Positions 10,620-22,770 of a DNA stretch of 64,000 nt are shown here, one piece after another. How positions within the stretch are numbered: the stretch's first letter is position 1; every line of letters starts with the position of its first letter. Origin of the DNA: Saxidomus purpurata (taxonomy: Eukaryota; Mollusca; Bivalvia; Venerida; Veneridae); contig JAFMSR010000012.1 of assembly GCA_022818135.1 (NCBI GenBank), positions 29,329,025 to 29,393,024 on the forward strand. Reading direction: 5' to 3'. A model generated the notes under the pieces. It worked only from the letters and a program-made list of their open reading frames with translations, was not told where the DNA came from and made no database searches. A program made the translations under genes and the position numbers.

Positions 10620-13610
10620 TTAACAGATGCAGTGATAATAAATCAACTCAAAAAATAGTAATAGAAAACAGATGCTGGTTAACTGTTTTGATATTTTATA
10701 TTTACAATGGAATGCTGTACTCTGATTATATTTGGCTGTGTTAACGTTTGGCATTTTCTTTAATATCCAAAATATTGGAGGTATGTGTGACTTAATCGTC
10801 AAAGGATTTTAAGCAGTGATGGCATTAGTTGAGCAGATAAAATTGTTTGCAACTGCATGCATTTAAAATGGCATAAACTGTCACTGAAATCAAAGTTACT
10901 GTACACTTAACATTATTTATGCATTCTGTGCAAAAAGAGAATGATTGAAAGCCATTTTATTACTGGACCATATATGAGGTGTTTAATGGGTGCAAATTTT
11001 AAAAGACGCAACCAAGCCATAATGATGTTATGACAGTAGAGTGTTTGAAGCGAACTTGAAAATGATGATATTAAATTGTTCCTATGTGTGGAGATTTTGT
11101 TTTTGTCCTAACTGCATGCTTAGTAGTAAAACGCACAAAAATGTTATTTACCTTTAAGGCGTTTTGTTTGTTGAAGGAAATATGAACAGATATTGTTGGA
11201 CTATTCAGAAGGGTTCAGCACTAGTATTTATCATTATCATTGTTACAATTTATGCATGAATGTAATCTACATACATGAAAAGATACATGGGTCTAGAGTG
11301 GAATCCCACAAATAAAGTTAATGTTACAATTCTGGAATTGTTGATAAATAAATGAAATTGTAAATCATGGAACATACATGCTTTATGTATCTCAAATTAG
11401 GAACAGAATTGAAGAAAATCAGTTGTTGTAATAAGAGTTTTGTTTTTGATACATGTTTTATTAATTTATATTTATATGACTTGTTGCAATCATTAAATTC
11501 AGTTAGTCTAACTATTATGAATATAAACAAGTAGTATTATAATGGTGTTGTTGCCAGGGATACTCAGACATTATTGTGTGCCCGAAGGGACGTGTAATGT
11601 TACGACACTGGTTGTCCATCTGCCTTCTGTCTGGAGTCATGTCTACCACCTTGGTAATACAATTTGATCAGACTTTGTAGCAATGATTATAACTTTACAG
11701 AGTTTATGCCTATTGAGTTTCAGTCGAATTGCTCCAGAAACACAGTAGTTATGGCCCTTAGAAAAACTTGGTCACCTGGGGCCAGAAACTAGGTTACATG
11801 GTTGGATCAAAGAAAAAACTTGTTTACGCTTATTAACCAATCATGAATTTGTCAGAATGTTTATCCCATTGAGAATAGATGACAAACAGATGGGCACATA
11901 TGTCTTCACTTTTGTGTACAGTGATTTTTCATAGATTATATATGAAGATAGGAAAGGTAGTGATATGACCTACACATGTGTCTGGGTATGAAATTTCACT
12001 GGCATCGGTGCAGTGCGGCTTCCCTAGTTGGAATTCTGCGATATGATGTAATCATGTTATATTAGAAGATTATGTAACTCTTGTCTATGCAGTATCACTC
12101 GTTTACTTTCAAACAGAAAGAAAAATACACTGAAGACCACATTGTCATATTAGGTCTATAGTGTCCTGTCGTGTTTTTGTGATGTCCATGTTTAACTGAT
12201 GTGTAATGTGTATAGAAGAACATTTCCCTCAGTGTTACACTTGACATTGTTTTTTATATTTTGAATGTGCTAAAGGTGAACACTGATTAGTATTCAAAAT
12301 TTGTTATTTATATCAATGAAATAAAAAGTACATTTATTGCTGCCCTGTTACTTTATTTATTTCCAGACTTGCAACATGTATAGGAACAAAAGAATTCCCT
12401 TAACATGTTTGTCATGGTGACTTTGTATATTGTGTTAATTATGCATATTAACAGTAAATGATGCAGTTTAAAATTAAAACAAGACAGTAATGATGGCCCT
12501 AAATCACTCACCTGTGGTTCACTGCACTTTAAAACAATAAAGTAGGTTAAAAAGGTCATAATCAAGGTCCATCATAAAAATTCAGGAAATAATTCTAATT
12601 TCATCTCACTAGCTTGAAAAACAAAAAAATTGCCAAAGCTTTTGTTTTGAGCTCACCTGAGCATTTGTCATCTGTCTGTTCACACTTTACCTTGTGTATG
12701 CAATAGGGGCTCCATTTCACTGGACCTTCAATAAACTTGGTCAGTATGATATCCTTGATTAAATCTAGGTAAAGTTCGAATTTGGGTCATCTTAGGTCAA
12801 AAACTAGGTCACAGGGTCAGATCATAGAAAAAACCTTGTGTATGCAATAGTTTGCATTTCTCATTTGATCTTCATAAAACTTGATCAGTATGACTGCCCA
12901 TTTACAAAATCTAGGTCAAGTTCGAATATGGGTCATTTGGGGTCTACAACTAGGTCATGGAGTCAAATCATAGAAAAAACTTGTGTATGCAATAGAGGTT
13001 GCATTTTTCATTGTTTTTTCATGAAACGTGGTCAGTATGATTGTCTTGATGAAATCTAGGTCGAGTTCGAACATTGGCCATCTTGGGTCAAAAACTAGGT
13101 CACCCAGTAAAAAACCTTGTGTATGCCATACAGGTGACATTTACAACCCAATCCTGGTGTAAATTTGTCAAAAGGTTTGCTTTGTGAAGGTCAAACAGAA
13201 TGTTTGTGTTTATGATGTATTGTTGTTTACAGTTGAAGTTTGGTCACATGTTGTCATAAGTTGTATGTGACCAACATAGGACCATCTTGGCCTTCTTGTT
13301 TATATTATGCATACAGTAAGACCCCGGGCACAATGAAACATAGTCCAAATTTCATTGATGTAGCTTCAAAAACAGAAAGTAGGACAGAAGTCATGGTCAA
13401 TGTCAGCAAATGTCAAAATTGAAATTTGCATTCAAAACTATCCTTGTACAAAGGCAGTTCAAATTTGATTTCTCTAGCTTAAAAGCTTAACCCTGGCCAA
13501 TGGTAATGTCAAAACTGAAATCTGCATTAAAAACTGTACATATAGTTCAAAGTTGCTGTAGCTTAAAAAACAAAGTAGGCCAAAGTCGAAGTTGAAATCA
13601 ACATGCTTAA
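10620..13610. other. Spacer with dispersed bivalve-type repeats
   Basis: No gene recognised. Repeat-like blocks occur at about 11575-11850 (CCCGAAGGGACGTGTAATG head) and 12655-13140 (three copies of a ~140-bp unit with CCTTGTGTATGCAATAG, TTCATAAAACTTGATCAGTA and AGGTCAAGTTCGAA). The second family recurs at 29.93-30.37 kb. Confidence 0.6.
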
Positions 13611-14053
13611 TTCATTTTATTCAATTACTAATTTGTATAATCAATGTATGATTCTCATTTGTCTACACAACTTAATATCCGGTACTTTTATTATACACGT
13701 AGCTTATACTAAATTAAAAACATGTTTGTTAGGGATGACAAACTTGAAATAAAGAAATCCGCGAAATGCAGGTTAAGACCGCTGTGTAATTACAATATAT
13801 TGAGAGAAACTGTTTTGTTCGACACTACTTCATAAAGTTGTTTTTGCCAGTGAAGCCAATTATTCATATTTTAGTAAACTAATTAGACGTTAGCAGGTTT
13901 CCGTTTGAATGCTGTTGTAAACGTTTATTAAAACTTCTGAACTTGTAGATCTTCAGGTCAAATATTTTTATCTCGAGTTCTCACAAAGAACTTGAAGATC
14001 ACGTGACAAAAGACATGAACTGGGTCCGCATTTACAAGTTTATCACATTTAAC

Positions 14054-15225
14054 TCAGTTCATGCAATACATGACAACATGAGCAAATACGAACATATAGA
14101 AACAGAACGAGGCATATAATATATATATCTACGATACCTCAACAACAAGCACAATAATTAGACAAGGAACAACCAAAATGCCATATAGGGAGAGGTTGTT
14201 AATGTGACTCAAACACTATTCATTGTGTAATCATTTCGAGCGTATAATTACAGCTTTTAGGAAAGTTTGAAAACAAAACATCTAAAGATCACAGTATTAT
14301 GATTTTTAGATCGATAAGTTGTCTTCTTTTTTCAGCCAGGGCTGAGCATTCTAGTAAATAATGATATTTGTCGCCAATACTACTTTCAACATTACATAGC
14401 GTGCATTTTCTTAAATGTAGTTCTTTGCCATTCCAGCACCTGCTTTCGACCGGCATTTTTTTTATTTCTAGTTCTAAATTTGATCATATACCTTAAGAAT
14501 TTGTCAGGGCATTTAACAAGATAGCCTTCGAATTTAAATTCTTGTTTAAATAAACGATAATTTTTACATTTAGCTGAATTGTCTACAGTACTATACCACT
14601 CATTTTCAAATAGATCTGAAAATGTTTGTTTGACAGTAGCTACAAGCCATTTCGAATTAGGGAATTCATGATTATTCCATATATTTGCCAAACCGCATTT
14701 GATGAGAATATTTTTCACACAAGTAATCCATGGGAAACGACCCGGCCTATATCCGGGAAATGTTCATAGTTACTAAAACGATAACACTACATGGTACATG
14801 ACAATTTAGTAGTTCTTGGTTCAAAAAGCTTAGACCAATATGAAATTATACGTGTGTCAATATCAATATTTATTGGCTTTACATCAGTTTCACAGTATAC
14901 AAAACAGCTTGGTGTGTTAGATTTAAGTCCTACTATGTATTTGAGTAATTTTGATTGAACTTTTTCTATGATATAGTTATTACCGGTTCTCAAAATCTCA
15001 AAACCATATCAAGCATAACAGGTTTAACACGTTTATCAAAAAGGACAATTTGCATATCTATAGGTAGACATAGATGCTTGGCTTTCTTTATAAGACAGTA
15101 CATTACTTTAGTAGCCTGTTTAGCAATTTCAAAGTTTGCTCGATAAAATGAGCCACTTTTAAGGAAAAGCACTCCTAAATACTTGTAACTGTCTACGATT
15201 TCAAGAAATTCACCTCGAGAAGGAG
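14054..15225 (-). mobile_element. 5'-truncated LINE fragment inserted in unit A
   Basis: Minus-strand reading frames at 15172-14990, 14993-14787 and 14718-14392 are typical of the segment after the reverse transcriptase in LINE ORF2: IAKQATKVMYCLIKKAKHLC, LPIDMQIVLFDKRVKPVML, then IIEKVQSKLLKYIVGLKSNT and IDTRIISYWSKLF. They are broken by frameshifts or stops. The 10-mer CACATTTAAC flanks the block at 14044-14053 and 15226-15235, a probable target-site duplication. Unit B has a single related copy (ACAAATAAC near 24266) and no LINE, which is the empty site. Confidence 0.8.
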
Positions 15226-16895
15226 CACATTTAACATTATTGCAAAATTAATACAAATTTGTATTGCAAGCTTTGATTAGGCAATCAAATGAAGGATAGT
15301 AAAGACACCTGTTTGCTTTGTATGTACATGTATAGAATATATACTGTTTTGATGTCACTGTTGCCAACATACGTGGGATTTGACGACTTTTCAATGAAAG
15401 AACTTTGAAATAGTTCATTCACCATTTCTAAATATTCACTTGAGCTTTATTCCTATATCGTGTTTATGGTATTTTACGGCGTTTTAAAGCTTCGGAATAT
15501 CATTCACATAAATCACTCTGCTTTCTGGATGAATAGTTAGGATGACCTGTTGTTTGATTGTGCTATAATATTGATCGATACAATGATTCACTTTTCAAAA
15601 TGAATTTTGTAATAGATTTTGTAATGAATTTACTTCTATAACACTTTAATATGACTTCTCTTTTGCTTTTACAGTAGTACCTTTGGATGCTGTTCCAATG
15701 CGACCACAATAAAACGTTTACAATGTTTCGGGACCTGTTATTGCATAATTATGATTTAACAACTGAGAATTTACACTCCGGAGAACTGTAACAGTTGTCA
15801 TTTCGTCCAGACATACTATTCACTTAAATGTTACGTTGAAAAACGTAACATGCATTTCTCTTTTATTTTAAAACAATCCAATGTTTAAAGGCGTTGGATA
15901 CATTTTGTTGTAATAAAGAGACTGTTTCACTTCACTTGTCAAGTAAAGGGTCCTGTTTTTTTCCAGCAGATCCATATCCCCACATAGATACAAGCGACTT
16001 TTATGTGTTTATGCTTTAAAGAAATCTGGAAATGTGTACTCAGTTATAGTTGAAAGGCCTAACTCTAAAAAGTTTTTGGAAATAGACCGTATCATCTTTA
16101 GAGTTGAAGTTTAAGAGCATTTGGATATTTGCGCTAAAATGAGACATTTTTCTATATATTATTGTTCTTTAAAGTTGTATTTATTTATCATTTTACGTTC
16201 ATCGAACACATTATTTATATGTCGAGAATATGGTCTGCTAGATGCAGGGAATAATAAGTAACTTTTTGTTTAAAACAACTCTTTAATTCATATAAATAAA
16301 TTGAATCACCGGGATTTCCAATAAACCACCCTCTAAAGGTGACTTCTTTTCCCGAAATATATACAGTGGTTTTAGATTTCCTAATGATTTCTAAAATATT
16401 TTCAAAACGGAATTGATTTTATAACGAAACCATAATCACATAAAAAGGATTTAGATTTAGTGTAGATTGCTTAAACTTTAAAAAATCTTTTAAGAAAAGA
16501 AATGGATATTGAAACGAAACCATGATTACAGGAAAGAAATGATCATAGTTTCGATTCAAAGTTTTTTTCGAAGTACAATGTTCTTGGTCTTTAGGTCCTA
16601 GTGTACGGAGACCAATTTACTGTTACAGTAGAAAAACGCTCGTCAACATCAAGGAAAAACGGCAATCGTACCGAAAGCCAGACGTTGTGAATATAAACCG
16701 GAATACCACACGGTATATGGACTTTCGAAATATCACGCGTGTTACTGTAGAGGGAAATGCATTTACATTGACAAATAATTCGAATGAATGAAATCATTTT
16801 GGTTAAGGTAAAAGGACAAATTTAACTTTTAATCACACCGACATCAACACAAATTAAAGCCTTACTTTGTCTTGAAACTGTAAAACCCAGAAAAG

Positions 16896-18512
16896 CTATC
16901 CAAAACATATCTCAAAAATAAGCAAGAAAACCAATGTCACGGCAAATTTTTGTTTAGAGGCTTCAGACATGGAACCACCAGTGGTTGAATTATATTTTCC
17001 GGTTGCTTGCTCAATTTCAGTAGTTTGTTCGGTTCCTTTAGAGATGGAACCTCCTGTTTCTACGTAAGTAGAATTAATTTCTCCAGTTGTTTGCTCAATT
17101 CGACTAGGTTGTTCAGTTCCTTTAGAGATGGAACCTCCTGTTTCTACGTAAGTAGAATTAATTTCTCCAGTTGTTTGCTCAATTCGACTAGGTTGTTCAG
17201 TTCCTTTAGAGATGGAACCTCCTGTTTCTACGTAAGAAGAATTAATTTCTCCAGTTGTTTGCTCAATTCCACTAAGTTGTTCAGATTTGATATGGGAGCC
17301 GATGATGGTAGCATCGATCAGATTTATTCGCCTACATTTTTCGCTTGAAAATTTCTCCCACATGAATGATCTCCCGGAAGCTCTTCGTTTCCTGCCAGCC
17401 CCTTTTCCACTACAGTAAGTCCCCACTGGAATTTGAAAGTATATTTTATGATAATCAAAGCATTTATCCCAGTCTGGAACACACACGTTGTCAGTAATGG
17501 TACCATCGCTGCATTGGTCATCTTCGTCGCCGTTACATTGCTTGTAATAAGAGATTTTTGTCATTGTTCTTTCTGGATAAAAGACTTCTGTGCCATGATG
17601 GTAGGGACCATTTGTCGTTACGCTACATCCAAATAACAAATTACAAGTTGGGATGTGAGCAACTATGTCCCTTGCATGGACGACGCGCCAACTATTGTTG
17701 ACTATTTTATCATGGTTTAATGCGTACTCTTTGTCTCCAACTCTCGGCATTCCAAATGTATACAACGACAATTTATTTTCTTTCACTAAACCCTTGTATA
17801 TAAGTGCCGCAGCGGAAAGTGATGCTATTGCTCCACCCAAGGAATGACCTGTTACCATGACATCGTAGTCTGGATGCTGAGTAACGAGTTCATATATGCT
17901 TTGATAAGCACACGGGGACAGTTTATTGAAGGCATTTTTAAAATAATACTGAACTTCGCCGCCGATCATGAAAGAAGATTTTGGCGTTGTTAAAACTGAC
18001 ACAATTTCGCCATAGAGTTGCTGATTTCCTTCAGAAGTAGTGGTCCCACGGTAGGATAGAACAATCATCTTCTTTGCATGTGAAATGGCTGTGTATGCGT
18101 AACATTCCTCGTACTCAAACAGAGACAAGTCCTCACATCTTTGTCCAACTGCCTGATGAAGCTCAAAACCACTGTCTGGCATTATGCTGTCGATACACGT
18201 CGTCGGATTGTCGGAATAAGCGAGTGCGGACAACAGAGTAGCTAGATATGCCATTTCAGGATTGTAGATACCATACGATTTAGCAGCTGCTGGACATGAA
18301 GATGACCATTTTATATTTTGCTCCACGCGACATGTATTTACTAGTGAACCATACGCATGACATTCCCGATCTAGTGGACACCACCGACATGTATCTCCGC
18401 TCCACGAATCATGTCGCGTGCATGTTTCACAGTCCTCGAACGAATCACAGTCACGACTGCCTTCACACCGAAGTGTAAATATCAGAAATAGCAGATATAT
18501 GTGTTTATCCAT
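16896..18512 (-). CDS. Secreted PSI-domain class 3 lipase, copy A, probable GPI anchor
   Basis: A single-exon gene of 538 residues from ATG 18512 (in-frame TAG at 18566-18564). Class 3 lipases hydrolyse acyl esters; the natural substrate here is unknown. Order: signal peptide (about 1-18), a cysteine-rich PSI-like domain (about 21-63, CDSFEDCETCT and RWCPLDREC), then the alpha/beta-hydrolase domain with GHSLGG (Ser224), RDIVAH (Asp282) and GPYHHG (His306), which together fit the catalytic triad. RKRR at 374-377 resembles a furin-type site. A Thr/Ser-rich stalk follows, with three 28-residue repeats (about 416-499). The end (SEASK, then a hydrophobic run to the last residue) fits a GPI-attachment signal, or else a short membrane tail. 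Possible ATTAAA poly(A) signal at 16833-16828. Copy B is 87% identical over residues 71-310 (31 differences by hand count). Confidence 0.87.
   Translation of the reverse strand: MDKHIYLLFLIFTLRCEGSRDCDSFEDCETCTRHDSWSGDTCRWCPLDRECHAYGSLVNTCRVEQNIKWSSSCPAAAKSYGIYNPEMAYLATLLSALAYSDNPTTCIDSIMPDSGFELHQAVGQRCEDLSLFEYEECYAYTAISHAKKMIVLSYRGTTTSEGNQQLYGEIVSVLTTPKSSFMIGGEVQYYFKNAFNKLSPCAYQSIYELVTQHPDYDVMVTGHSLGGAIASLSAAALIYKGLVKENKLSLYTFGMPRVGDKEYALNHDKIVNNSWRVVHARDIVAHIPTCNLLFGCSVTTNGPYHHGTEVFYPERTMTKISYYKQCNGDEDDQCSDGTITDNVCVPDWDKCFDYHKIYFQIPVGTYCSGKGAGRKRRASGRSFMWEKFSSEKCRRINLIDATIIGSHIKSEQLSGIEQTTGEINSSYVETGGSISKGTEQPSRIEQTTGEINSTYVETGGSISKGTEQPSRIEQTTGEINSTYVETGGSISKGTEQTTEIEQATGKYNSTTGGSMSEASKQKFAVTLVFLLIFEICFG
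17016..17267 (-). repeat. 84-bp in-frame tandem repeat in lipase A stalk
   Basis: Three near-identical 84-bp units encode EQTTGEINS(S/T)YVETGG followed by SISKGTEQPSRI. A shorter degenerate unit follows toward the C-terminus. NSS/NST gives N-glycosylation sequons in each unit. Copy B has no full unit at this place. The near-identity of the units points to recent expansion or homogenisation. Confidence 0.9.
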
Positions 18513-19429
18513 ATATGCACGTTTTACAATTATGTAATAATATAAAGTAATTTGATGTTGCGTCTACCCCTTATCAGACCACGACAAATGTATTAATATG
18601 GGGAGAGCGTATATCGTAATTGTTGCAAAGAGTTATCATTAGAAGAAGATATGGTGATTACATTAGCGTATTACAAATCTGAGAGGGAATACTTCACGTT
18701 CTTCATTATCATACTTTAAACACTCGAGTCAACAGATCTGCATTTCATACAATCAGACATGTATGATTCACACGAGGTAAGATCTGAACGTGATAACAAT
18801 TATTTCTCAATTGTGATCAAGTTCCTTAAATATGAGAACCATGTAAGCTTCATCGCTCGCACGAGAGACCTCTAACACAATCCTTAACAAAAACTAAGAG
18901 CAGCGAGTTAACTGTAGCGTGTGTATATTAGTGCATGTATAAGAGGTGTATGTGCTAAATACTTAATTCAGACAAGAAATTTAGCAATAACAGTGTTACA
19001 GTACTGATTTCTCATAATTATACATGTATTAATTAAAAATAATATTCCATTGAAGTAATTAGTAACTGTATAAAGCGTTTATATACTATTTGTTGGTTCC
19101 GTCACTAAACTGGAGAGTAATTTTCATTGCTAATTTATATTGTTTTATTATTAACACGTTACTTTTTATGTATCAATTCTTAACAATTGTTTCTGGCATA
19201 AATCAGCTGCAGTTTCTAGCACTTTTATACTTAGGATAAAGTACAACATGAATAATAAAAAATACTGTATGCTTTCTACGGTATCATAGCAAACTTGATG
19301 CTCTATTAGCGGCATTTTATACTGCGTCCGGAGCCTTCTTCTGGCTGTTGCCAGTAATGCATATCACTGCAGTGAAGTGAATATCCTCAATAGTATTAAA
19401 GCCCCGCTTTCCAAAGTCGCACATCAGTT

Positions 19430-20380
19430 AGCAATACTTTGCTGGCTTGCGCTGATGAGCTTCTTTACACTTTCTCACAGGGAAAAGTGGGCTATTTAAG
19501 GAAAGACTACTTTTGCTCCAGATCACCTTCGTTACACATGAATGGACCTGTTGTCCGATATCTTATCTATGCCTATTCATCTTTGCTATGTGTCCTTTGC
19601 CAAACGAGACGGATGTCCTCATCTGGGCGACTTTGCTGGGCTGCTTCTACGTTTCCCTCTCCAAACTTGAGACTTTGTCGTGGCATCATCTTTAATGTCT
19701 TCTTCCCAAAGATACACTTCAAGGTGAAAATGTGGTCCTTGATACTTAGTTTGTCACATAGTGGGCAATATGGATAACCGGTCAGTCTTTATCTATTTAG
19801 GATGGCTGGTCTCTGTGTGTAATATAATTGTCCAGCCAAGTTTTTCATGCTGGAACAGTCCACCTTGATGATGACTGTTGGGAACCCAATTGTCCTGGGT
19901 TGCTTGTCCGTGACTCCTCTTCAACCTTTCATATCTCGTCTTGATGATTGCTTCAACTTAATGTCATTTGCATGTCATGGCATTCGTTGCTCAGTATTCA
20001 ACTCCCATAAATATCTACATTTGTTCCTATAGCAGTTGTACCTTCAATATCTCCATGCCTCTGTTCTGATCTGTAAATGAGTACGCTGCAATTTTCGTTC
20101 AGTCCTCAACTTGATACATATTCCCTTACCATGTTATTTGGGGGATAATTCAGGGCAATTTATAACAGAGCTTTAGCACCATCGATTTCCTTAATCAAAG
20201 ATGCTACTGGAACCTTAAATGTTCTTGCTGTTCTGTACATACGAATTTAAATGAAGTTTGGTCCTAACAATAGATACAGTTGTCACTGGAACGTCTGACA
20301 CAATTAAGAGCTATATAAGACGAGACAGCGTTCAGTTCCTGTAGATACTATTGTCTACTTGTCATGACTATCTACAGCAT
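19430..20380 (-). mobile_element. Decayed element with CCHC knuckle, unit A
   Basis: Minus-strand translation near 19775-19690 gives CPLCDKLSIKDHIFTLKC, with C-x2-C-x7-H-x5-C spacing like the knuckle at the end of many LINE ORF2 proteins. The same motif survives in unit B (about 34005-33925, CILCDKLSIKDHIFISQC). Unit C lacks the whole block between its CATAAATCAGCTG and GAGGGC anchors. Stops interrupt the frame. Could instead be a decayed host exon. Confidence 0.45.
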
Positions 20381-20399
20381 AGTTTGTTTTAGACTTGAC

Positions 20400-22240
20400 C
20401 AGAGCACTCGCTCTCGCACACGTAAATGTAAACGTACAGCGTACAACTGCCTAATTTCAGGGGTAATCTCAAACGATTCTAGTATCATATGAAATCTTGG
20501 TTACGTTCATTATTAAAAAATCTTCATCATTATATCAGACCATTCACCATTATCCTAACACTTATTATTACTAGCGTTTACGGTAGAACTAATACAAAAT
20601 TAAATGAACATATACACCATCATTATAATCATCATGAAGATATTCATACTAGCAATTAAATTAATCAATAATTAGTTTCATCAAAATCATTGTTTTCATG
20701 ATAGTCATTGTCTCATCAACATCAGTGGTGCCATCATAAAAATAATACTAGGGTTTCAATGGTGCCGGGAGATAATCTAGAATTAGAAAAAAAATTCACG
20801 TGACCTTGACCAAAAACCAACAAAAACAGTATTATGACCCCCAAAAAATAGAATTAAAAAAATACTGACCCTTAAAATGCTGTTTTTTTAATATTAAAAA
20901 AAAAGAACAAATATAAAATTACACTACCTTGAGCCCCCCGTCTTTTATTTATTTCTTTCCAGAAATTTTTTGTTTTCCCTTTTTTTAAGTAAGAATGACG
21001 TTGACCCCCTCCCCCTAAATTTTTGTTTTTATATTTTTAGAATAATTTTTAGAATTTAAAGACAATCTATTTAAAGAACACTGACCTTGGCATAGACCCT
21101 AGTTACCTCAAATGCAATCAAAATCTCCACGGAAGCTCCCTACACACTGATTTTCTTTGTAATTCGTCACTCCTAATCTGAGTTATTGATCGGAAATTAT
21201 TTTTCTATTTTAGTAACAGTGACCTTGACTTTGATCGTAATGACCACATGCAATTCCAAGCTTCCTCTCCACACAAGCTACATACACACCAAGTTTGATC
21301 GCAATTGGTCACTCCTAACTCGAGTTTTTGAGCGGAAACTATTTTTCTCTTCTTAGTAACAGTGACCTTGACCTTGAGCCTAGTGACCCTTAATCTAATC
21401 TCAAACTTTCTGTCCACGCAAGCTACATACACACCAAGATCCATTGCAATTGATCCTAACTCGAGATACTGAGCGGAAACTATTTCACTATTTTTAGTAA
21501 CAGTGGCGTTGACTTTGAGCCTAAAGCTCTTAATGCAATCGCAAACTTCCACTGCACGCAAACTACATACGCACCGAGACTTATTGCAATTGGTCACTCT
21601 TAACTAAAGATTTTGAGCGGAAACCAAATGTTTGACTACCACCCACATGCCCGACATACGACAACGCCATTCTAATAACCAACCTGGTTGATAATAATAA
21701 TCATTTTCATCATCATCATCAACATCATCAACGCCGTCGACATCTATATCATCATTATCAAACTTTATCAACATTCATTACCATAACGATCATCACACCC
21801 ATCATCCTCAACAGTACCAGTTTAACCTAATGACAAAAAGAGATCAAGAACTTCCACTTCTTGACGAATATGTTTCGCTTGGTGAAAGAATATACCCTAA
21901 CCGACATCCGCTAATGACTTCATATACGGACTGTCAAAATAAAATAGACGGCCCTTTGATGAACGAATAATGTGCATAAACCTTAACAAACGCACTAGTT
22001 ACTGGAAATTGATAATAGTGAAACATGCAATCGTAGCACGGCCCGGAGACACCCACGTGATAAATTACCATTTATTGTCTACATTTGCATTGGTATGATT
22101 TTCCATTGTAAACAACTAAATTTGACATAATATTGTTGTGATGGTCCCTCAATATATTGTTCAAGTACAGAGTACGTTTACATGTACATGTACGTTTACA
22201 GTTACACTGGTCAGGTCTATTGTAAATGACTATAAGAGCG
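20400..22240. repeat. Unit A-specific block with degenerate ~145-bp tandem repeat
   Basis: Unit B passes from its 34640 region to the GAGGGCGTTT segment without this ~1.8 kb. It contains about four copies (21124-21628) of a unit with ACAAGCTACATACACACCAA, TTGAGCGGAAACTATTT and AGTAACAGTGACCTTGA. TGTAAACGTACA near 20430 and GTAAACGTAC-type sequence in opposite orientation near 22170-22200 could be decayed inverted termini. Confidence 0.55.
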
Positions 22241-22369
22241 ATGCAAGACCACTGTGTGTACATTATCAGCTTTTAGGACAATTGGATGTCTGTTGTATGA
22301 TTGACGTCCGTTTTATAATCCAGTTATTCAAATCAAACATGATACTTATGTACGTAGCTAGTTAATGAT

Positions 22370-22770
22370 CAACTTAATTAAAATAACCTTGTGGCTACTT
22401 TTAATGACATGTATCCACAAGGCTTCTTATACCTTAGGCAAATAACACCGTCCGTTCGTTCGTATGAAACGGTACTTAAGTGACACTTCTTTAGTTTAAA
22501 AATGTCACATAAAAGTAACAACAAATCACTTAAAAAGTGTTTTTTTCCGCTGGAATGAAGATTTTATGGTAAACTTAGTTAAAATATCCTTGTAACTACT
22601 TCCTAATGATATATATCCACAAGGCTACTAATGCCTTGGGCATATAGTACTGTCTGTCCGTTCATAAGAAGGGGTACTTAAGTGAAACTTCCTTTGTTAA
22701 AATAGGTCGTATAAAAGTAAAAAGTATCATTCAAAATGTGCTTACTGGTGGAATGAAGGTACACATATAA
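22370..22770. repeat. Two-copy ~195-bp tandem repeat
   Basis: The segment from about 22375 to 22566 is repeated at about 22567-22765; shared landmarks are ATATCCACAAGGCT, CCGTCCGTTCGT or TGTCTGTCCGTTC, GGTACTTAAGTGA and GCTGGAATGAAG. It belongs to the same broad style as the 8.3 and 9.0 kb repeats. No coding potential. Confidence 0.7.

Larger units (their letters stand above)
13611..22370. repeat. Segmental unit A of the lipase array
   Basis: It aligns collinearly with unit B (23836-34800). Anchors: 13621 with 23838 (left edge), 15480 with 24500, 16310 with 29070, the lipase genes, 18980 with 33280 and 22243 with 34680. Unit A alone carries a LINE fragment (about 14054-15225) and an extra block (about 20400-22240). 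Confidence 0.85.

Noticed and set aside
14392..15172. Three separate small host genes on the minus strand
   Set aside because: Together they form consecutive broken pieces of one LINE ORF2 end, flanked by a target-site duplication.
17007..17348. 113-codon plus-strand frame with repeated residues
   Set aside because: Antisense shadow of the 84-bp repeat in the lipase A stalk.
21205..21597. 130-codon open frame on the minus strand
   Set aside because: It runs through three copies of the ~145-bp tandem repeat and its peptide repeats with the same period; no sign of a host gene.
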